A stretch of DNA of 64,000 nt, taken from positions 1 to 64,000 of the forward strand of contig NZ_FNCI01000014.1 in NCBI RefSeq assembly GCF_900100755.1, read 5' to 3'. The position numbers and the translations under genes were made by a program. Of the stretch, positions 7,896-16,200 are shown piece by piece. The notes under the pieces were generated by a model. It did not search any database. It was not told the DNA's origin and was given only the letters and a program-made list of their open reading frames with translations. Within the stretch, counting starts at the first letter, position 1, and each line of letters opens with the position of its first letter. The stretch comes from Onishia taeanensis (GTDB taxonomy: Bacteria; Pseudomonadota; Gammaproteobacteria; Pseudomonadales; Halomonadaceae).

Positions 7896-9267
7896 TACGG
7901 CGACCCCGGTGCTGATCATCGACGACGAGGCGCACCTGCGCATCACCGCCGGCCAGACCCTCGAGCTCGCCGGCTATACGCCCAATGCCTTCGCCAGCGC
8001 CGAGGAGGCCCTCGACGCCCTGGCGCCAGACTTCCCCGGCGTGGTGGTCAGCGATATCCGCATGCCCGGCATGGACGGCATGGCGTTGTTGCGTGAGGTG
8101 CACAAGCGGGATCCTGATCTACCGGTGATCCTGGTCACCGGCCACGGCGATATTTCCACCGCCGTGGAAGCCATGCGCGAAGGGGCCTGGGACTTCCTCG
8201 AGAAGCCCTTCGCCGGCGAGCGCCTGGTGGAGATGGTCAGACGCGGCATCGAGAAGCGCCGCCTCAGCCTCGAGAATCGTCAGCTCAAGGCCGAACTGGA
8301 GGCCCAGCAGTCTGCCCCCGGGCCGCGGCTGGTCGGGCGCACCCAGGCCATGCAGCACCTGTCCTCCATGGTGCAACGCATCAGCCAGGTCGAAACCGAC
8401 GTGCTGCTATTCGGCGAGACCGGCGCCGGCAAGGATCTGGTGGCCCGTTCGCTGCACGAGCGCAGCAACCGCGGCGGCCAGCCCTTCGTCGCCATCAACT
8501 GCGGCGCGATTCCCGAGAGCATCATCGAATCCGAACTCTTCGGCCACGAGAAGGGCGCCTTTACCGGCGCCATGGAACGGCGTATCGGCAAGTTCGAGCA
8601 CGCCGACGGCGGCACCGTATTCCTCGACGAGATCGAGTCGATGCCGCTGGCGTTGCAGGTCAAACTCTTGCGGGTGCTGCAGGAAAGAATGGTCGAGCGC
8701 CTGGGTGCCAATGAGCCGGTCGCGCTGGACATCCGCGTGATCGCCGCCACCAAGGTCGACCTGAAGGCCGCCGCCGAGGACGGACGCTTCCGCGAGGATC
8801 TGTACTACCGGCTCAACGTGGTGACCCTGCCGATCCCCGCCTTGCGCGAGCGTCGCGAGGATATACCGCTGCTGTTCCAGCACTTCGCGGTGGTCGCCGC
8901 CAATCGCAGCGGCCTCGAGGCACCGCCGCTCGCCGCCGCCGATATCTCGGTGTTGCTCGCCCACGACTGGCCGGGCAACGTGCGCGAACTCAGGAACCTC
9001 GCCGAGCGCTTCGTGCTGCTGGGCGCCGCCTACGACTACCGGCTGGATGCGCTGCTGGAAGGGGCCGAAGCAGGCGCTAGCGACCTGGCGCTGCCCCAGC
9101 AGGTGGAGCTGTTCGAAAAGAGCCTGATCAGCCAGTCACTGGCCAGCCATCGCGGCCGCATCAATGACATCTGCGTGCACCTCGGCCTGCCCCGCAAGAC
9201 GCTCTATGACAAGCTCAAGAAGTACGCCCTGAAACCAGAGGACTATCGCCAGGCCGCCGTCGACTAG
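7888..9267 (+). CDS. dctD: DctD-type sigma-54-dependent response regulator
   Basis: Response regulator of 459 residues that should activate sigma-54 promoters when phosphorylated by the adjacent kinase. The receiver domain (about 1-125) has the acidic pair IIDDE and the phospho-acceptor Asp56 in SDIRMPGMDG. The AAA+ domain (about 145-375) has Walker A GETGAGKD, the GAFTGA loop that contacts sigma-54, and Walker B TVFLDE. A Fis-type helix-turn-helix closes the protein (about 415-455, RINDICVHLGLPRKTLYDKL). The gene starts inside the end of dctB. Its targets are not evident here; a lactate or dicarboxylate transporter elsewhere is the likeliest. Confidence 0.9.
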   Translation: MPDTATPVLIIDDEAHLRITAGQTLELAGYTPNAFASAEEALDALAPDFPGVVVSDIRMPGMDGMALLREVHKRDPDLPVILVTGHGDISTAVEAMREGAWDFLEKPFAGERLVEMVRRGIEKRRLSLENRQLKAELEAQQSAPGPRLVGRTQAMQHLSSMVQRISQVETDVLLFGETGAGKDLVARSLHERSNRGGQPFVAINCGAIPESIIESELFGHEKGAFTGAMERRIGKFEHADGGTVFLDEIESMPLALQVKLLRVLQERMVERLGANEPVALDIRVIAATKVDLKAAAEDGRFREDLYYRLNVVTLPIPALRERREDIPLLFQHFAVVAANRSGLEAPPLAAADISVLLAHDWPGNVRELRNLAERFVLLGAAYDYRLDALLEGAEAGASDLALPQQVELFEKSLISQSLASHRGRINDICVHLGLPRKTLYDKLKKYALKPEDYRQAAVD

Positions 9268-9325
9268 TGCCCTGAGCATTCGGCGCTCAGCACAAGAACT
9301 TATCTCAAGAGTTTATCTGAAGAAC

Positions 9326-9997
9326 TCAGCGCAAAAACCCAGCGCCGTGATGAAAGATGCCCAGCAGCACCGGCCAGGGCGGCAGCCAGGGCGAGAGGCA
9401 GGCGGCCAACAGCAGCATCAGCACCGAGTTGCCGGGCTCGCGCAAATCGCAGAGCTTGAGTGCCGTGCCGAAGGAGCGCTTCAGGCGCCCGCCCATCAGA
9501 TCAACGCTGTAGAGCTCGTCGAGCAGCAGATGGATCACGCTTCCCAGCCACAGCGCCAGCCCCTGCAGCCAGGCGATCTCGGCATCCTGGGCAAACAGCC
9601 GATAGCTCAGCGCCGTGGCAATCAGCGCGCACAGGCCGCTGGCCAGCAGCGAATGCCAGATACCACGATGCACGGTGAAGCGCTTGAAGATCGCCCCGGC
9701 CAGGTAGCGCACCCCCACATAGAGTCCGCCGCAGGCCACTACCAACTGCCCAGGCGTGAGGCGCGTCTGCAGCATCAAGGCGCCGGCGATCACTGCAAAG
9801 ACTGCGAAGAGGTTGAAGATCAGGCGGATCGCCTTGGAATGATCGGAGTCGATGTCCGGAAGGATGCCGCCGAAGGACACCAGGGCGGCCAGCGGCAGCG
9901 CATCGGCCGCGCTCCACCAGCCGGCCTGCCAGCCGCTGATGGCCGCCAAGCCGCCGCCGGCGGCGGCCACGCCGATGTGAGTTGCGAAATTGGCCAT
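9326..9997 (-). CDS. YdjM-family membrane-bound metal-dependent hydrolase
   Basis: Protein of 223 residues with four or five hydrophobic segments and the conserved metal-binding residues of the YdjM/DUF457 family: an N-terminal THIG, DIDSDHSKA, HRGIWHSLLA and HLLLDE. These His/Asp motifs are typical of putative membrane hydrolases related to phospholipase C folds. The biochemical function is not established for the family; E. coli ydjM is LexA-controlled, but no LexA box was seen here. It converges with dctD and is separated from it by under 60 bases. Confidence 0.78.
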   Translation of the reverse strand: MANFATHIGVAAAGGGLAAISGWQAGWWSAADALPLAALVSFGGILPDIDSDHSKAIRLIFNLFAVFAVIAGALMLQTRLTPGQLVVACGGLYVGVRYLAGAIFKRFTVHRGIWHSLLASGLCALIATALSYRLFAQDAEIAWLQGLALWLGSVIHLLLDELYSVDLMGGRLKRSFGTALKLCDLREPGNSVLMLLLAACLSPWLPPWPVLLGIFHHGAGFLR

Positions 9998-10095
9998 GCC
10001 GGGGACTCGAATACTGGATAGAAAACCAGATTATCGCGCGCCCTGGCATGAAAAAACAACGACTTGGATGAGCCTAACCTGGCCAGCGCCTACGC

Positions 10096-10641
10096 TTAGT
10101 CCACTGCTTGGCTCAGATACTGGTCCTTGAGCTTGACGTAGTTGCCGGCGCTGTAGGTAAAGAAGGCGCGCTCACTGTCCTTGAGCGGGCGCAACGCCTT
10201 GGCCGGGCTGCCGCCATAGACGTGGCCGCTTTCCAGGCGCTTACCCGGTGTTACCAGGGCGCCGGCGGCGATGATCACCTCGTCTTCGACCACGGCGCCG
10301 TCCATGACGGTGGCCCCCATGCCCACCAGCACACGATTGCCCAGCGTGCAGCCATGCAGGATCGCCTTATGGCCGATGGTCACGTCGTCGCCGACGGTCA
10401 ACGGATAGCCGCCGGGATTGAAGTCACTGGCGTGGGTGATATGCAGCACGCTGCCATCCTGGATGCTGGTGCGGGCGCCAATGCGGATACGGTGCATATC
10501 GCCGCGCACCACGGCCATCGGCCACACCGAGCAGTCATCGCCTAGCTCCACGTCGCCCAGCACCACACAGGCAGGATCGATATAGACTCGCTCGCCGAGC
10601 CGCGGCGTGAAGCCCTGATGGGTTCGCAGACCGTCTTGCAT
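10096..10641 (-). CDS. gamma-class carbonic anhydrase family protein (YrdA/PaaY-like)
   Basis: Hexapeptide-repeat left-handed beta-helix protein of 181 residues. It carries the gamma carbonic anhydrase histidines in HITHA and in TIGHKAILHG, plus RGDMHRIRIG. Homotrimers of this family bind Zn or Fe at subunit interfaces; some hydrate CO2, while PaaY-type members hydrolyse CoA thioesters, so the substrate is open. A strong ribosome-binding site (AAGGAGGAG) precedes the ATG. It is a single gene lying between ydjM and the sodium symporter gene. Confidence 0.85.
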   Translation of the reverse strand: MQDGLRTHQGFTPRLGERVYIDPACVVLGDVELGDDCSVWPMAVVRGDMHRIRIGARTSIQDGSVLHITHASDFNPGGYPLTVGDDVTIGHKAILHGCTLGNRVLVGMGATVMDGAVVEDEVIIAAGALVTPGKRLESGHVYGGSPAKALRPLKDSERAFFTYSAGNYVKLKDQYLSQAVD

Positions 10642-10720
10642 GCGCCTCTCCTCCTTCGTCGTCTCTCGCTTGGCCGGCGGAGCAGGCCCGCCGGCGACGT
10701 ATAACAGCGCTTTGTGAGTG

Positions 10721-12061
10721 TTAGATCAGCCCCGACGCCAGCACCACCACAACCAGCGGAATCGAGACATAACGCACCAGGAACTGCCAGACGCGAAACC
10801 CATTGGGTCCGGCATCCAGCGCCCGCAGGGCGGTGTCACGGGACATCACCCAGGCGGCGAAGATCGCGATCAGCAGACCGCCTACCGGCAGGAACAGATC
10901 GGTGGGTATCGTGGTGACCAGTTCGAAGAAGTTCATGCCGCCGATCCAATCGACGTCCTTCATGGTCGAGAAGGACAGCACCGACAGCAGGCCCAGCGCC
11001 CACACCGATACGCCGACGATGGCCGCAGCCTGACCACGCTTCAGCCCCAGGCCCTGCAGGCCGGCCACCATGGGCTCGGCGAGATTGATCGAGGACGTCC
11101 AGGTGGCCAGCAGCAACAGCAGGAAGAAGATCGCCAGCCAGACCGAACCGCCGGGCAGTTCGGCGAAGGCGATCGGCAGGGTCACGAACATCAGCCCTGG
11201 CCCCTCGGCCGGGTCCATGCCCTGAGAGAACACCACCGAGAAGATGGCGATGCCAGCCAGGAGCGCCACCAACACATCCAGTGACGCCACGGCAACCGCG
11301 GCCCGCGGCAGACTCTGGTGATCGGGCATATAGGCGCCGTAGGCCATCAGCGCACAGGCGCCCACCGCCAAGGTAAAGAAGGCGTGGCCCATGGCGTTGA
11401 GCACCACCTCGACGGTGATCGCAGCGGGGTTGGGTGTGAACAGCCAAGCCAGCGCCGGGCCAAAGCCATCGGTGGTGGCCGCATAGCCCGCCAGCACAAT
11501 CAACAGCAGGTAGAGCATCGGCATCAGCAGGTTATTGAGCTTCTCCAGGCCGTTGGAGACCCCGCCGGCTACCACCGCCATGGTCAGCAACATGAACACC
11601 GTATGATTGAAGGTCATGCGCAGCGGGTCGGCGAGGAAGCTATCGAACATGCCGCCGACCTCGGGTGGCGTCAGGGCGACGAAGTCACCGTTGAGCGCCT
11701 CGATCAGGTATTCGATCGACCAGCCGGAGACCACCGAGTAGAAAGACAGGATCAGGAACACCGTCAGGGCGCCGAACAGGCCAAGCCAGCGCCAGTGCGG
11801 CGAGCGGCCAGCCGACATTGCCAGGTGCGCCAGCGACTGGCTGGGGCTGCGCCGGCCGGCGCGGCCGACCAGGATCTCGGCCATCATCACCGGCAGCCCC
11901 AGCAGCAGCACGAAGGCCACGTAGAGCAGCAAGAAAGCCGAGCCGCCGTTCTCGCCGGTCATATAGGGGAAGCGCCAGATATTGCCCAGGCCCACCGCCG
12001 CGCCGGTCACGGCGAGAATGAAGGCACGCCGGGTCGTCCAACGGTCCAGTGTCTCGTTCAT
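10721..12061 (-). CDS. sodium-dependent transporter, NSS/SNF family
   Basis: Integral membrane symporter of 446 residues with about 11-12 hydrophobic segments. The N-terminal signature AVGLGNIWRFPYMTGENGG is the substrate/Na+ binding region of neurotransmitter:sodium symporters (LeuT fold, unwound TM1), and FSLSFSTM-like and Na+-site segments follow. Bacterial relatives carry amino acids such as tryptophan, tyrosine or leucine; the substrate cannot be read from the sequence. It is read divergently from prlC. Sodium coupling suits a halophile. Confidence 0.88.
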   Translation of the reverse strand: MNETLDRWTTRRAFILAVTGAAVGLGNIWRFPYMTGENGGSAFLLLYVAFVLLLGLPVMMAEILVGRAGRRSPSQSLAHLAMSAGRSPHWRWLGLFGALTVFLILSFYSVVSGWSIEYLIEALNGDFVALTPPEVGGMFDSFLADPLRMTFNHTVFMLLTMAVVAGGVSNGLEKLNNLLMPMLYLLLIVLAGYAATTDGFGPALAWLFTPNPAAITVEVVLNAMGHAFFTLAVGACALMAYGAYMPDHQSLPRAAVAVASLDVLVALLAGIAIFSVVFSQGMDPAEGPGLMFVTLPIAFAELPGGSVWLAIFFLLLLLATWTSSINLAEPMVAGLQGLGLKRGQAAAIVGVSVWALGLLSVLSFSTMKDVDWIGGMNFFELVTTIPTDLFLPVGGLLIAIFAAWVMSRDTALRALDAGPNGFRVWQFLVRYVSIPLVVVVLASGLI

Positions 12062-12231
12062 CTGATCAATTCCTTAAGCTGCGCGCATCGCAAGGGGCAA
12101 AGAAGGCGCAAGACTAGCAGGCCCGTCACGGTGGGCCAATCGGGCCAGTCAATCCCGACACCGTGATGACGCCCCGCCGGCGCATTGAAACCCCTGGCGC
12201 CCGCCTCCATCTAAGGGAACAATCAAACCAA

Positions 12232-12247
12232 TGACGCCGCGGCGTCA
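12232..12247. promoter_or_regulatory. 16-bp perfect palindrome upstream of prlC
   Basis: TGACGCCGCGGCGTCA is perfectly self-complementary and lies about 50 bases before the prlC start codon, in the intergenic region shared with the divergent symporter gene. It could be an operator; no matching regulator was identified. Confidence 0.4.
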
Positions 12248-12296
12248 CCCGGATTTCACCCGGGCGTTCCAGACGCCCTTGTTCACGAGGCTGCCC

Positions 12297-14375
12297 ATGT
12301 CCCGCAACCCGCAGGCCCGCCACCCGCTGCTCGATTCCCATGTTCTGCCGCCCTTTGCCGAGATCGAGCCCGATCAGGTGGTGCCGGCTATCGAGGAACT
12401 GCTCGCCGACAACCGCGCCGCCATTGAGGCCCTGGTGGCCGATGCGGAGCGCGAGACGCCCACCTGGGAGAGCCTCGCCGCCCCGCTCGAGGCCCTCAAC
12501 GACCGGCTTTCCCAGGCTTGGTCGCCGATCTCGCACCTGAACGGCACCATGAACTCGCCGGCCCTGCGCGAGGCCTATCAGGCTTGCCTTGGCATGCTGT
12601 CCGAATACAGCACCTGGCTTGGCCAGCACTCGGGCCTGTTCCGCGCCTTCCAAGCGCTCAAGCAGTCGCCGGCGTTCAGCCAACTGGATGAGTCGCAGCA
12701 GCGCAGCATCGACAACACCCTGCGCGACTTCCGCCTGGCCGGCGTCGACCTGCCCGAGGCGCAGAAGCGCCGCTATGGTGAGATTCAGGCGCGGCTTTCC
12801 GAGCTGGCCAACACCTTCTCGAACCAGCTGCTGGACGCCACTCAGGCCTGGCACAAGGACATTTCCGAGCAGGACGTCACCGAAGCTGACGCCCTGGCCG
12901 GCTTGCCCCAGAGCGCACTGGACACCCTCAAGGCCAACGCCGAGACCAAGGGTATCGAGGGCTATCGCATCACCCTGGACTTCCCGAGCTTCTTCCCGGT
13001 GATGACCTATGCCGATAACCGCGCCCTGCGCGAGGAAGTCTACACCGCCTTCGTCACCCGGGCGTCCGACGTGGGCCCCCATGCCGGCGAGTTCGACAAC
13101 GCCCCGGTGATGGAAGAGACCCTGGCCCTGCGTCGCGAGCTGGCCGAGCTATTGGGCTTCGCAACCTATGCCGACTACTCGCTTGCCACCAAGATGGCCG
13201 ATGGCCCCGGCCAGGTGATTGGCTTCCTCGAGGACCTGGCCACGCGCGCGGTGCCCCAGGCCCGCGAGGAGTATGCCGAACTCGAGGCCTTCGCCCGCGA
13301 ATCGCTTGCCATGACCGAACTGGCGCCCTGGGACGTGGGCTATGCCAGCGAAAAGCTGCGCGAGGCGCGCTACGCGATCTCCGACGAGCAGCTGCGCCCC
13401 TACTTCCCGGCCCCCCAGGTGGTCGAGGGCCTGTTCAAGGTCGTCAAGCGGCTCTACGGCGTCCGCTTCGAGGAAGACGAATCGGCGCCGCGCTACCATC
13501 CGGACGTGCGCTACTTCCGTATCCTCGAAGACGATGCGCCCATCGCCGGTTTCTACCTGGACCTCTATGCCCGTGAAGGCAAGCGCGGCGGCGCCTGGAT
13601 GGACGAGTGCCGGGTACGCCGGCAGACCGAACACGGCGTTCAGCTGCCGGTGGCCTACCTGACCTGCAACTTCACCCGCCCGGTAGGCGACAAGCCCGCA
13701 TTGCTGACCCACGACGAGGTCACCACCCTGTTCCACGAGTTCGGCCACGGCCTGCACCATATGCTGACCCGCCAGACCGTTGCCGACATTTCCGGCATCA
13801 ACGGCGTGGCCTGGGACGCGGTGGAGCTGCCCAGCCAGTTCATGGAGAACTTCTGCTGGGAGCGCGAGGGGCTCGACCTGATCGCCGGCCACGTGGATAC
13901 CGGCGAGCCGCTGCCCGAGGCGCTGTTCGACAAGCTCATCGCCGCCAAGAACTTCCAGTCGGCGATGGGCATGATCCGTCAGATCGAATTCTCACTGTTC
14001 GACTTCCGCCTTCATCATGAGCTCGCCTCGCCCAGCGCTGGCGACATCCAGGCGCTGCTCGACGAGGTGCGCGACGCCATCGCGGTCGTGCCAAGGGCCT
14101 CCTTCAACCGCTTTCAGAACAGCTTCGGGCACATCTTCGCCGGCGGCTATGCGGCCGGCTACTACAGTTACAAGTGGGCCGAAGTGCTGTCCGCCGATGC
14201 CTGGAGTGCCTTCGAGGAAGCCGGTATCTTCGATCCGGCTACTGGCCGGCGCTTCCGCACCGAGATCCTCGAGCGCGGCGGTTCCCGGGATGCGGCGGTG
14301 CTGTTCGAAGCCTTCCGTGGCCGCGAGCCCAGCATCGAGCCGCTGCTGCGCCATAGCGGCATCCGGGCGGCCTAA
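12297..14375 (+). CDS. prlC: oligopeptidase A (M3 zinc metallopeptidase)
   Basis: Cytoplasmic zinc endopeptidase of 692 residues that degrades short peptides, including cleaved signal peptides. The M3 signature FHEFGHGLHH is present, with the first zinc histidine at residue 480, and the catalytic domain fills the C-terminal half. E. coli PrlC is 680 residues. An in-frame ATG at 12231 would add 22 residues. The start at 12297 was chosen because CACGAGG lies six bases before it and the product then aligns with the family from LLDSHVLPPF. The next gene is yheV-like, a common neighbour in gammaproteobacteria, but a structured repeat separates the two. Confidence 0.95.
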   Translation: MSRNPQARHPLLDSHVLPPFAEIEPDQVVPAIEELLADNRAAIEALVADAERETPTWESLAAPLEALNDRLSQAWSPISHLNGTMNSPALREAYQACLGMLSEYSTWLGQHSGLFRAFQALKQSPAFSQLDESQQRSIDNTLRDFRLAGVDLPEAQKRRYGEIQARLSELANTFSNQLLDATQAWHKDISEQDVTEADALAGLPQSALDTLKANAETKGIEGYRITLDFPSFFPVMTYADNRALREEVYTAFVTRASDVGPHAGEFDNAPVMEETLALRRELAELLGFATYADYSLATKMADGPGQVIGFLEDLATRAVPQAREEYAELEAFARESLAMTELAPWDVGYASEKLREARYAISDEQLRPYFPAPQVVEGLFKVVKRLYGVRFEEDESAPRYHPDVRYFRILEDDAPIAGFYLDLYAREGKRGGAWMDECRVRRQTEHGVQLPVAYLTCNFTRPVGDKPALLTHDEVTTLFHEFGHGLHHMLTRQTVADISGINGVAWDAVELPSQFMENFCWEREGLDLIAGHVDTGEPLPEALFDKLIAAKNFQSAMGMIRQIEFSLFDFRLHHELASPSAGDIQALLDEVRDAIAVVPRASFNRFQNSFGHIFAGGYAAGYYSYKWAEVLSADAWSAFEEAGIFDPATGRRFRTEILERGGSRDAAVLFEAFRGREPSIEPLLRHSGIRAA

Positions 14376-14390
14376 GCGTCGAACGAATGC

Positions 14391-14536
14391 CTAGGCAGTG
14401 TCTGAAAAGTCGACGAGCGAAGGCCAGACAAGGCAAAAATCGGCGAGAGAGCGGAGTTTACGCGGTGTAAATGAGCATCTTGAGCCGATTTTTAACGCCG
14501 TATGGACGAGCACAGTACTTTTCAGGCATTGACTAA
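14391..14536. repeat. structured intergenic repeat, copy 1
   Basis: A 146-bp element with inverted ends: CTAGGCAGTGTCTGAAAAGT at the left and the complement of TTAGTCAATGCCTGAAAAGT at the right (16 of 20 match). Inside are a perfect 10-bp stem (14435-14444 with 14484-14493, AAAAATCGGC/GCCGATTTTT) and a small TTTAC/GTAAA hairpin. The 97-base core 14415-14511 aligns without gaps to copy 2 at 33198-33294, with about a dozen differences. The core is flanked by 7-bp direct repeats GACGAGC (14412-14418 and 14505-14511). It sits between prlC and the yheV-like gene. Confidence 0.88.
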
Positions 14537-14560
14537 CCCCATTACCAATCAGGAGACCTA

Positions 14561-14803
14561 ATGCCCGTCACCAAACGCTTTATCGCCGGCGTCATCTGCC
14601 CCCGCTGCGCGGCCATGGACCGGGTGCGCAGCTGGGAACAGCACGGCATTCGCTACCGTGACTGCGTGAGCTGCGACTTCTTCGAACAGTTGCCCATCGA
14701 GGACGAGTCACTCCCCGAGATGGAGACACGGGTCAACCGGGTTCGCGAGGAGCAGCAGCAACAGGACGTGCAGACGGTCAAGATCCTCGACCCCAAGGGG
14801 TGA
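14561..14803 (+). CDS. YheV-family putative zinc-ribbon protein
   Basis: Small protein of 80 residues with two cysteine pairs, CPRC near residue 13 and CVSC near residue 37, which would form a zinc ribbon. A conserved aromatic/acidic stretch (CDFFEQLP) and a Gln/Glu-rich C-terminal half follow. This is the YheV (DUF2387) pattern; the role is unknown. An AGGAG lies shortly before the ATG. Proximity to prlC agrees with its usual genomic context. Confidence 0.82.
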   Translation: MPVTKRFIAGVICPRCAAMDRVRSWEQHGIRYRDCVSCDFFEQLPIEDESLPEMETRVNRVREEQQQQDVQTVKILDPKG

Positions 14804-14807
14804 GCCC

Positions 14808-14921
14808 ATGCCCCACTCCCTCCCCGGCCGGCGACCGCCGCGCCGGGTGTTAGTGCTCGGCCTTGCGGCAACCGCTGCGCTGCTGATCTGATGCCAGCGC
14901 AGCTATAAGCACCCACTGTAA
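14808..14921 (+). pseudogene. micro-lipoprotein remnant with a stop codon at the lipobox
   Basis: An ATG four bases after the yheV stop opens 27 codons: a basic start (PGRRPPRRV) and a hydrophobic stretch (LVLGLAATAALLI), followed by TGA. The next codon is TGC and the frame runs on for QRSYKHPL to a TAA. If the TGA (14889-14891) were GGA, the result would be a 37-residue lipoprotein with the lipobox LIGC. This looks like a signal peptide II gene broken by one G-to-T change, or a chance reading frame. Confidence 0.4.
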
Positions 14922-14955
14922 AAACGCCCGTGACTGCCACCGCCCAGGAGCCGGC

Positions 14956-14993
14956 AGCCCGGTGACGTAAGGCGGTACGCCGAGCACCGGGCT
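14956..14993. terminator. convergent hairpin between yheV region and the FDH regulator gene
   Basis: Arms AGCCCGGTG (14956-14964) and CACCGGGCT (14985-14993) are perfectly complementary over 9 bp, with an inner GGCG/CGCC stem. It lies between genes pointing at each other and probably ends transcription from both sides, although T-runs are absent. Confidence 0.5.
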
Positions 14994-15005
14994 TACGGCT
15001 ACGAG

Positions 15006-16070
15006 CTAGGGGCCGTTGAATAGCACCTCGATCTTTTCCACCTCACCGCAACGGTCCGGCGAATAGCCTGGCAGCGCATCCACTGCCGCCTGAAAGGCCT
15101 CGCCGGCCAGCACCTCGCACAGCGACTTCAGCTTCGGCTCCGTCAGGCTGCGCCGATGGCCAACCAGCAGATAGTCCTCCAGCGCCAGCGGCAGAAAATC
15201 GAGCCCGAAGCGCCGGGCCGCCGCCTCCACGCCGAAACCGACCTCCGCCATGCCGGCGGCAACATAGGCCGCCACCGCCGAGTGGGTGTATTCCTCGAGC
15301 TCATAGCCGCGGATGCGCCGCGTCGCCAGCCCTTCTTCTTCCAGCAGGCCGTCAAGCAGTGCCCGGGTGCCCGAGCCCACCTGGCGATTGATAAAGCGCA
15401 CCTGGCCCTTGGCCAGATCACTCAAGCCCTCGATGCCCAGTGGATTGCCCGGCGCCACCATCAGCCCCTGGCGTCGGGTGATGAAGCGGATGACCCGGTA
15501 GCTGCGCGGCTTGAGCAGGTCGCGATAGTCGCCGATCACCCGCTCGCCGACCTTTCCCCGGGGCAGATGGAAGCCGGCCAGATCGCAGGCGCCGCGATGC
15601 AGCGCCGAGAGCGCCTCGCGGGAACTGCAGTATTGAAGGTCCACGCGCAGCTCATCGAGATAGGTGGGCAGTAGCTCGACGGCATAGCCATGGGTGGCGT
15701 AGAGCCTCAGCACTGGCTTGACGCCTTCCAGGGTCTGCTGGATGGCCAGGTTGAGCTCAGAGCCCAGGCTCTCCAACTGAGGGCCGAGCCGAGCGATCAC
15801 CCGCTGTTCGGCCCACAAAAGCTTCTCGCCCAGCGGCGAGAGCTGCGCGCCCTTGCCCCGTTCCAGGTCAACCAGCGCGATACCGAAGAACTCCCCCCAC
15901 TTGTTGAGCAGATTCCAGGCGTGGCGATAGGAGACGCCGATGTCCTCGGCGGCCCGAGTCAGTTTGCCGTGCCGGTGCACCGCCTCGAGCAGGCCGAACA
16001 GCTTGGGATCGAGCTGGTTGCCGGTCTCGTCGCTGAAGTACCAGGCCGGCGTGATGCGGATACGCTTCAT
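15006..16070 (-). CDS. ModE-like HTH regulator with periplasmic-binding-protein-like domain
   Basis: Transcription regulator of 354 residues. The N-terminal winged helix (about residues 20-85, LLEAVHRHGKLTRAAEDIGVSYRHAWNLL) resembles the DNA-binding domain of ModE and LysR proteins. Residues of about 120-330 form a PBP-like ligand domain of the type linked to molybdate or other oxyanion binding (GSGTRALLDGLLEEEG). It is divergent from the molybdenum formate dehydrogenase operon, so it probably controls it in response to molybdate/tungstate availability or formate (inference). It is not a canonical ModE, since no tandem Mop/TOBE domains are visible. Confidence 0.72.
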   Translation of the reverse strand: MKRIRITPAWYFSDETGNQLDPKLFGLLEAVHRHGKLTRAAEDIGVSYRHAWNLLNKWGEFFGIALVDLERGKGAQLSPLGEKLLWAEQRVIARLGPQLESLGSELNLAIQQTLEGVKPVLRLYATHGYAVELLPTYLDELRVDLQYCSSREALSALHRGACDLAGFHLPRGKVGERVIGDYRDLLKPRSYRVIRFITRRQGLMVAPGNPLGIEGLSDLAKGQVRFINRQVGSGTRALLDGLLEEEGLATRRIRGYELEEYTHSAVAAYVAAGMAEVGFGVEAAARRFGLDFLPLALEDYLLVGHRRSLTEPKLKSLCEVLAGEAFQAAVDALPGYSPDRCGEVEKIEVLFNGP

Positions 16071-16081
16071 GTGAACAAAGT

Positions 16082-16154
16082 TTCATATTTTGCGATTGAG
16101 ACACCAATGCTAGCTTCACAAACACTGTGACGCACGCACTCTCCATAATATGAA
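16082..16154. promoter_or_regulatory. inverted half-sites in the regulator/fdsG intergenic region
   Basis: TTCATATT (16082-16089) and AATATGAA (16147-16154) are exact complements 57 bases apart. They lie in the 130-bp region between the divergent regulator and fdsG and could be paired binding sites for the regulator. No convincing -35/-10 pair was found for fdsG. Confidence 0.35.
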
Positions 16155-16200
16155 CAAGAGTGCATAACTAGCCAGAACGATAACTAACCGGGGGGACTCG

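Noticed and set aside
9272-9290. Terminator between dctD and the ydjM-like gene
   Set aside because: Only a 6-bp stem (CTGAGC/GCTCAG) with a 7-base loop and no T-run; too weak to call.
12126-12166. Inverted repeat TCACGGTG/CACCGTGA between the symporter gene and prlC
   Set aside because: The 25-base loop and lack of other signals make it indistinguishable from chance in GC-rich sequence.
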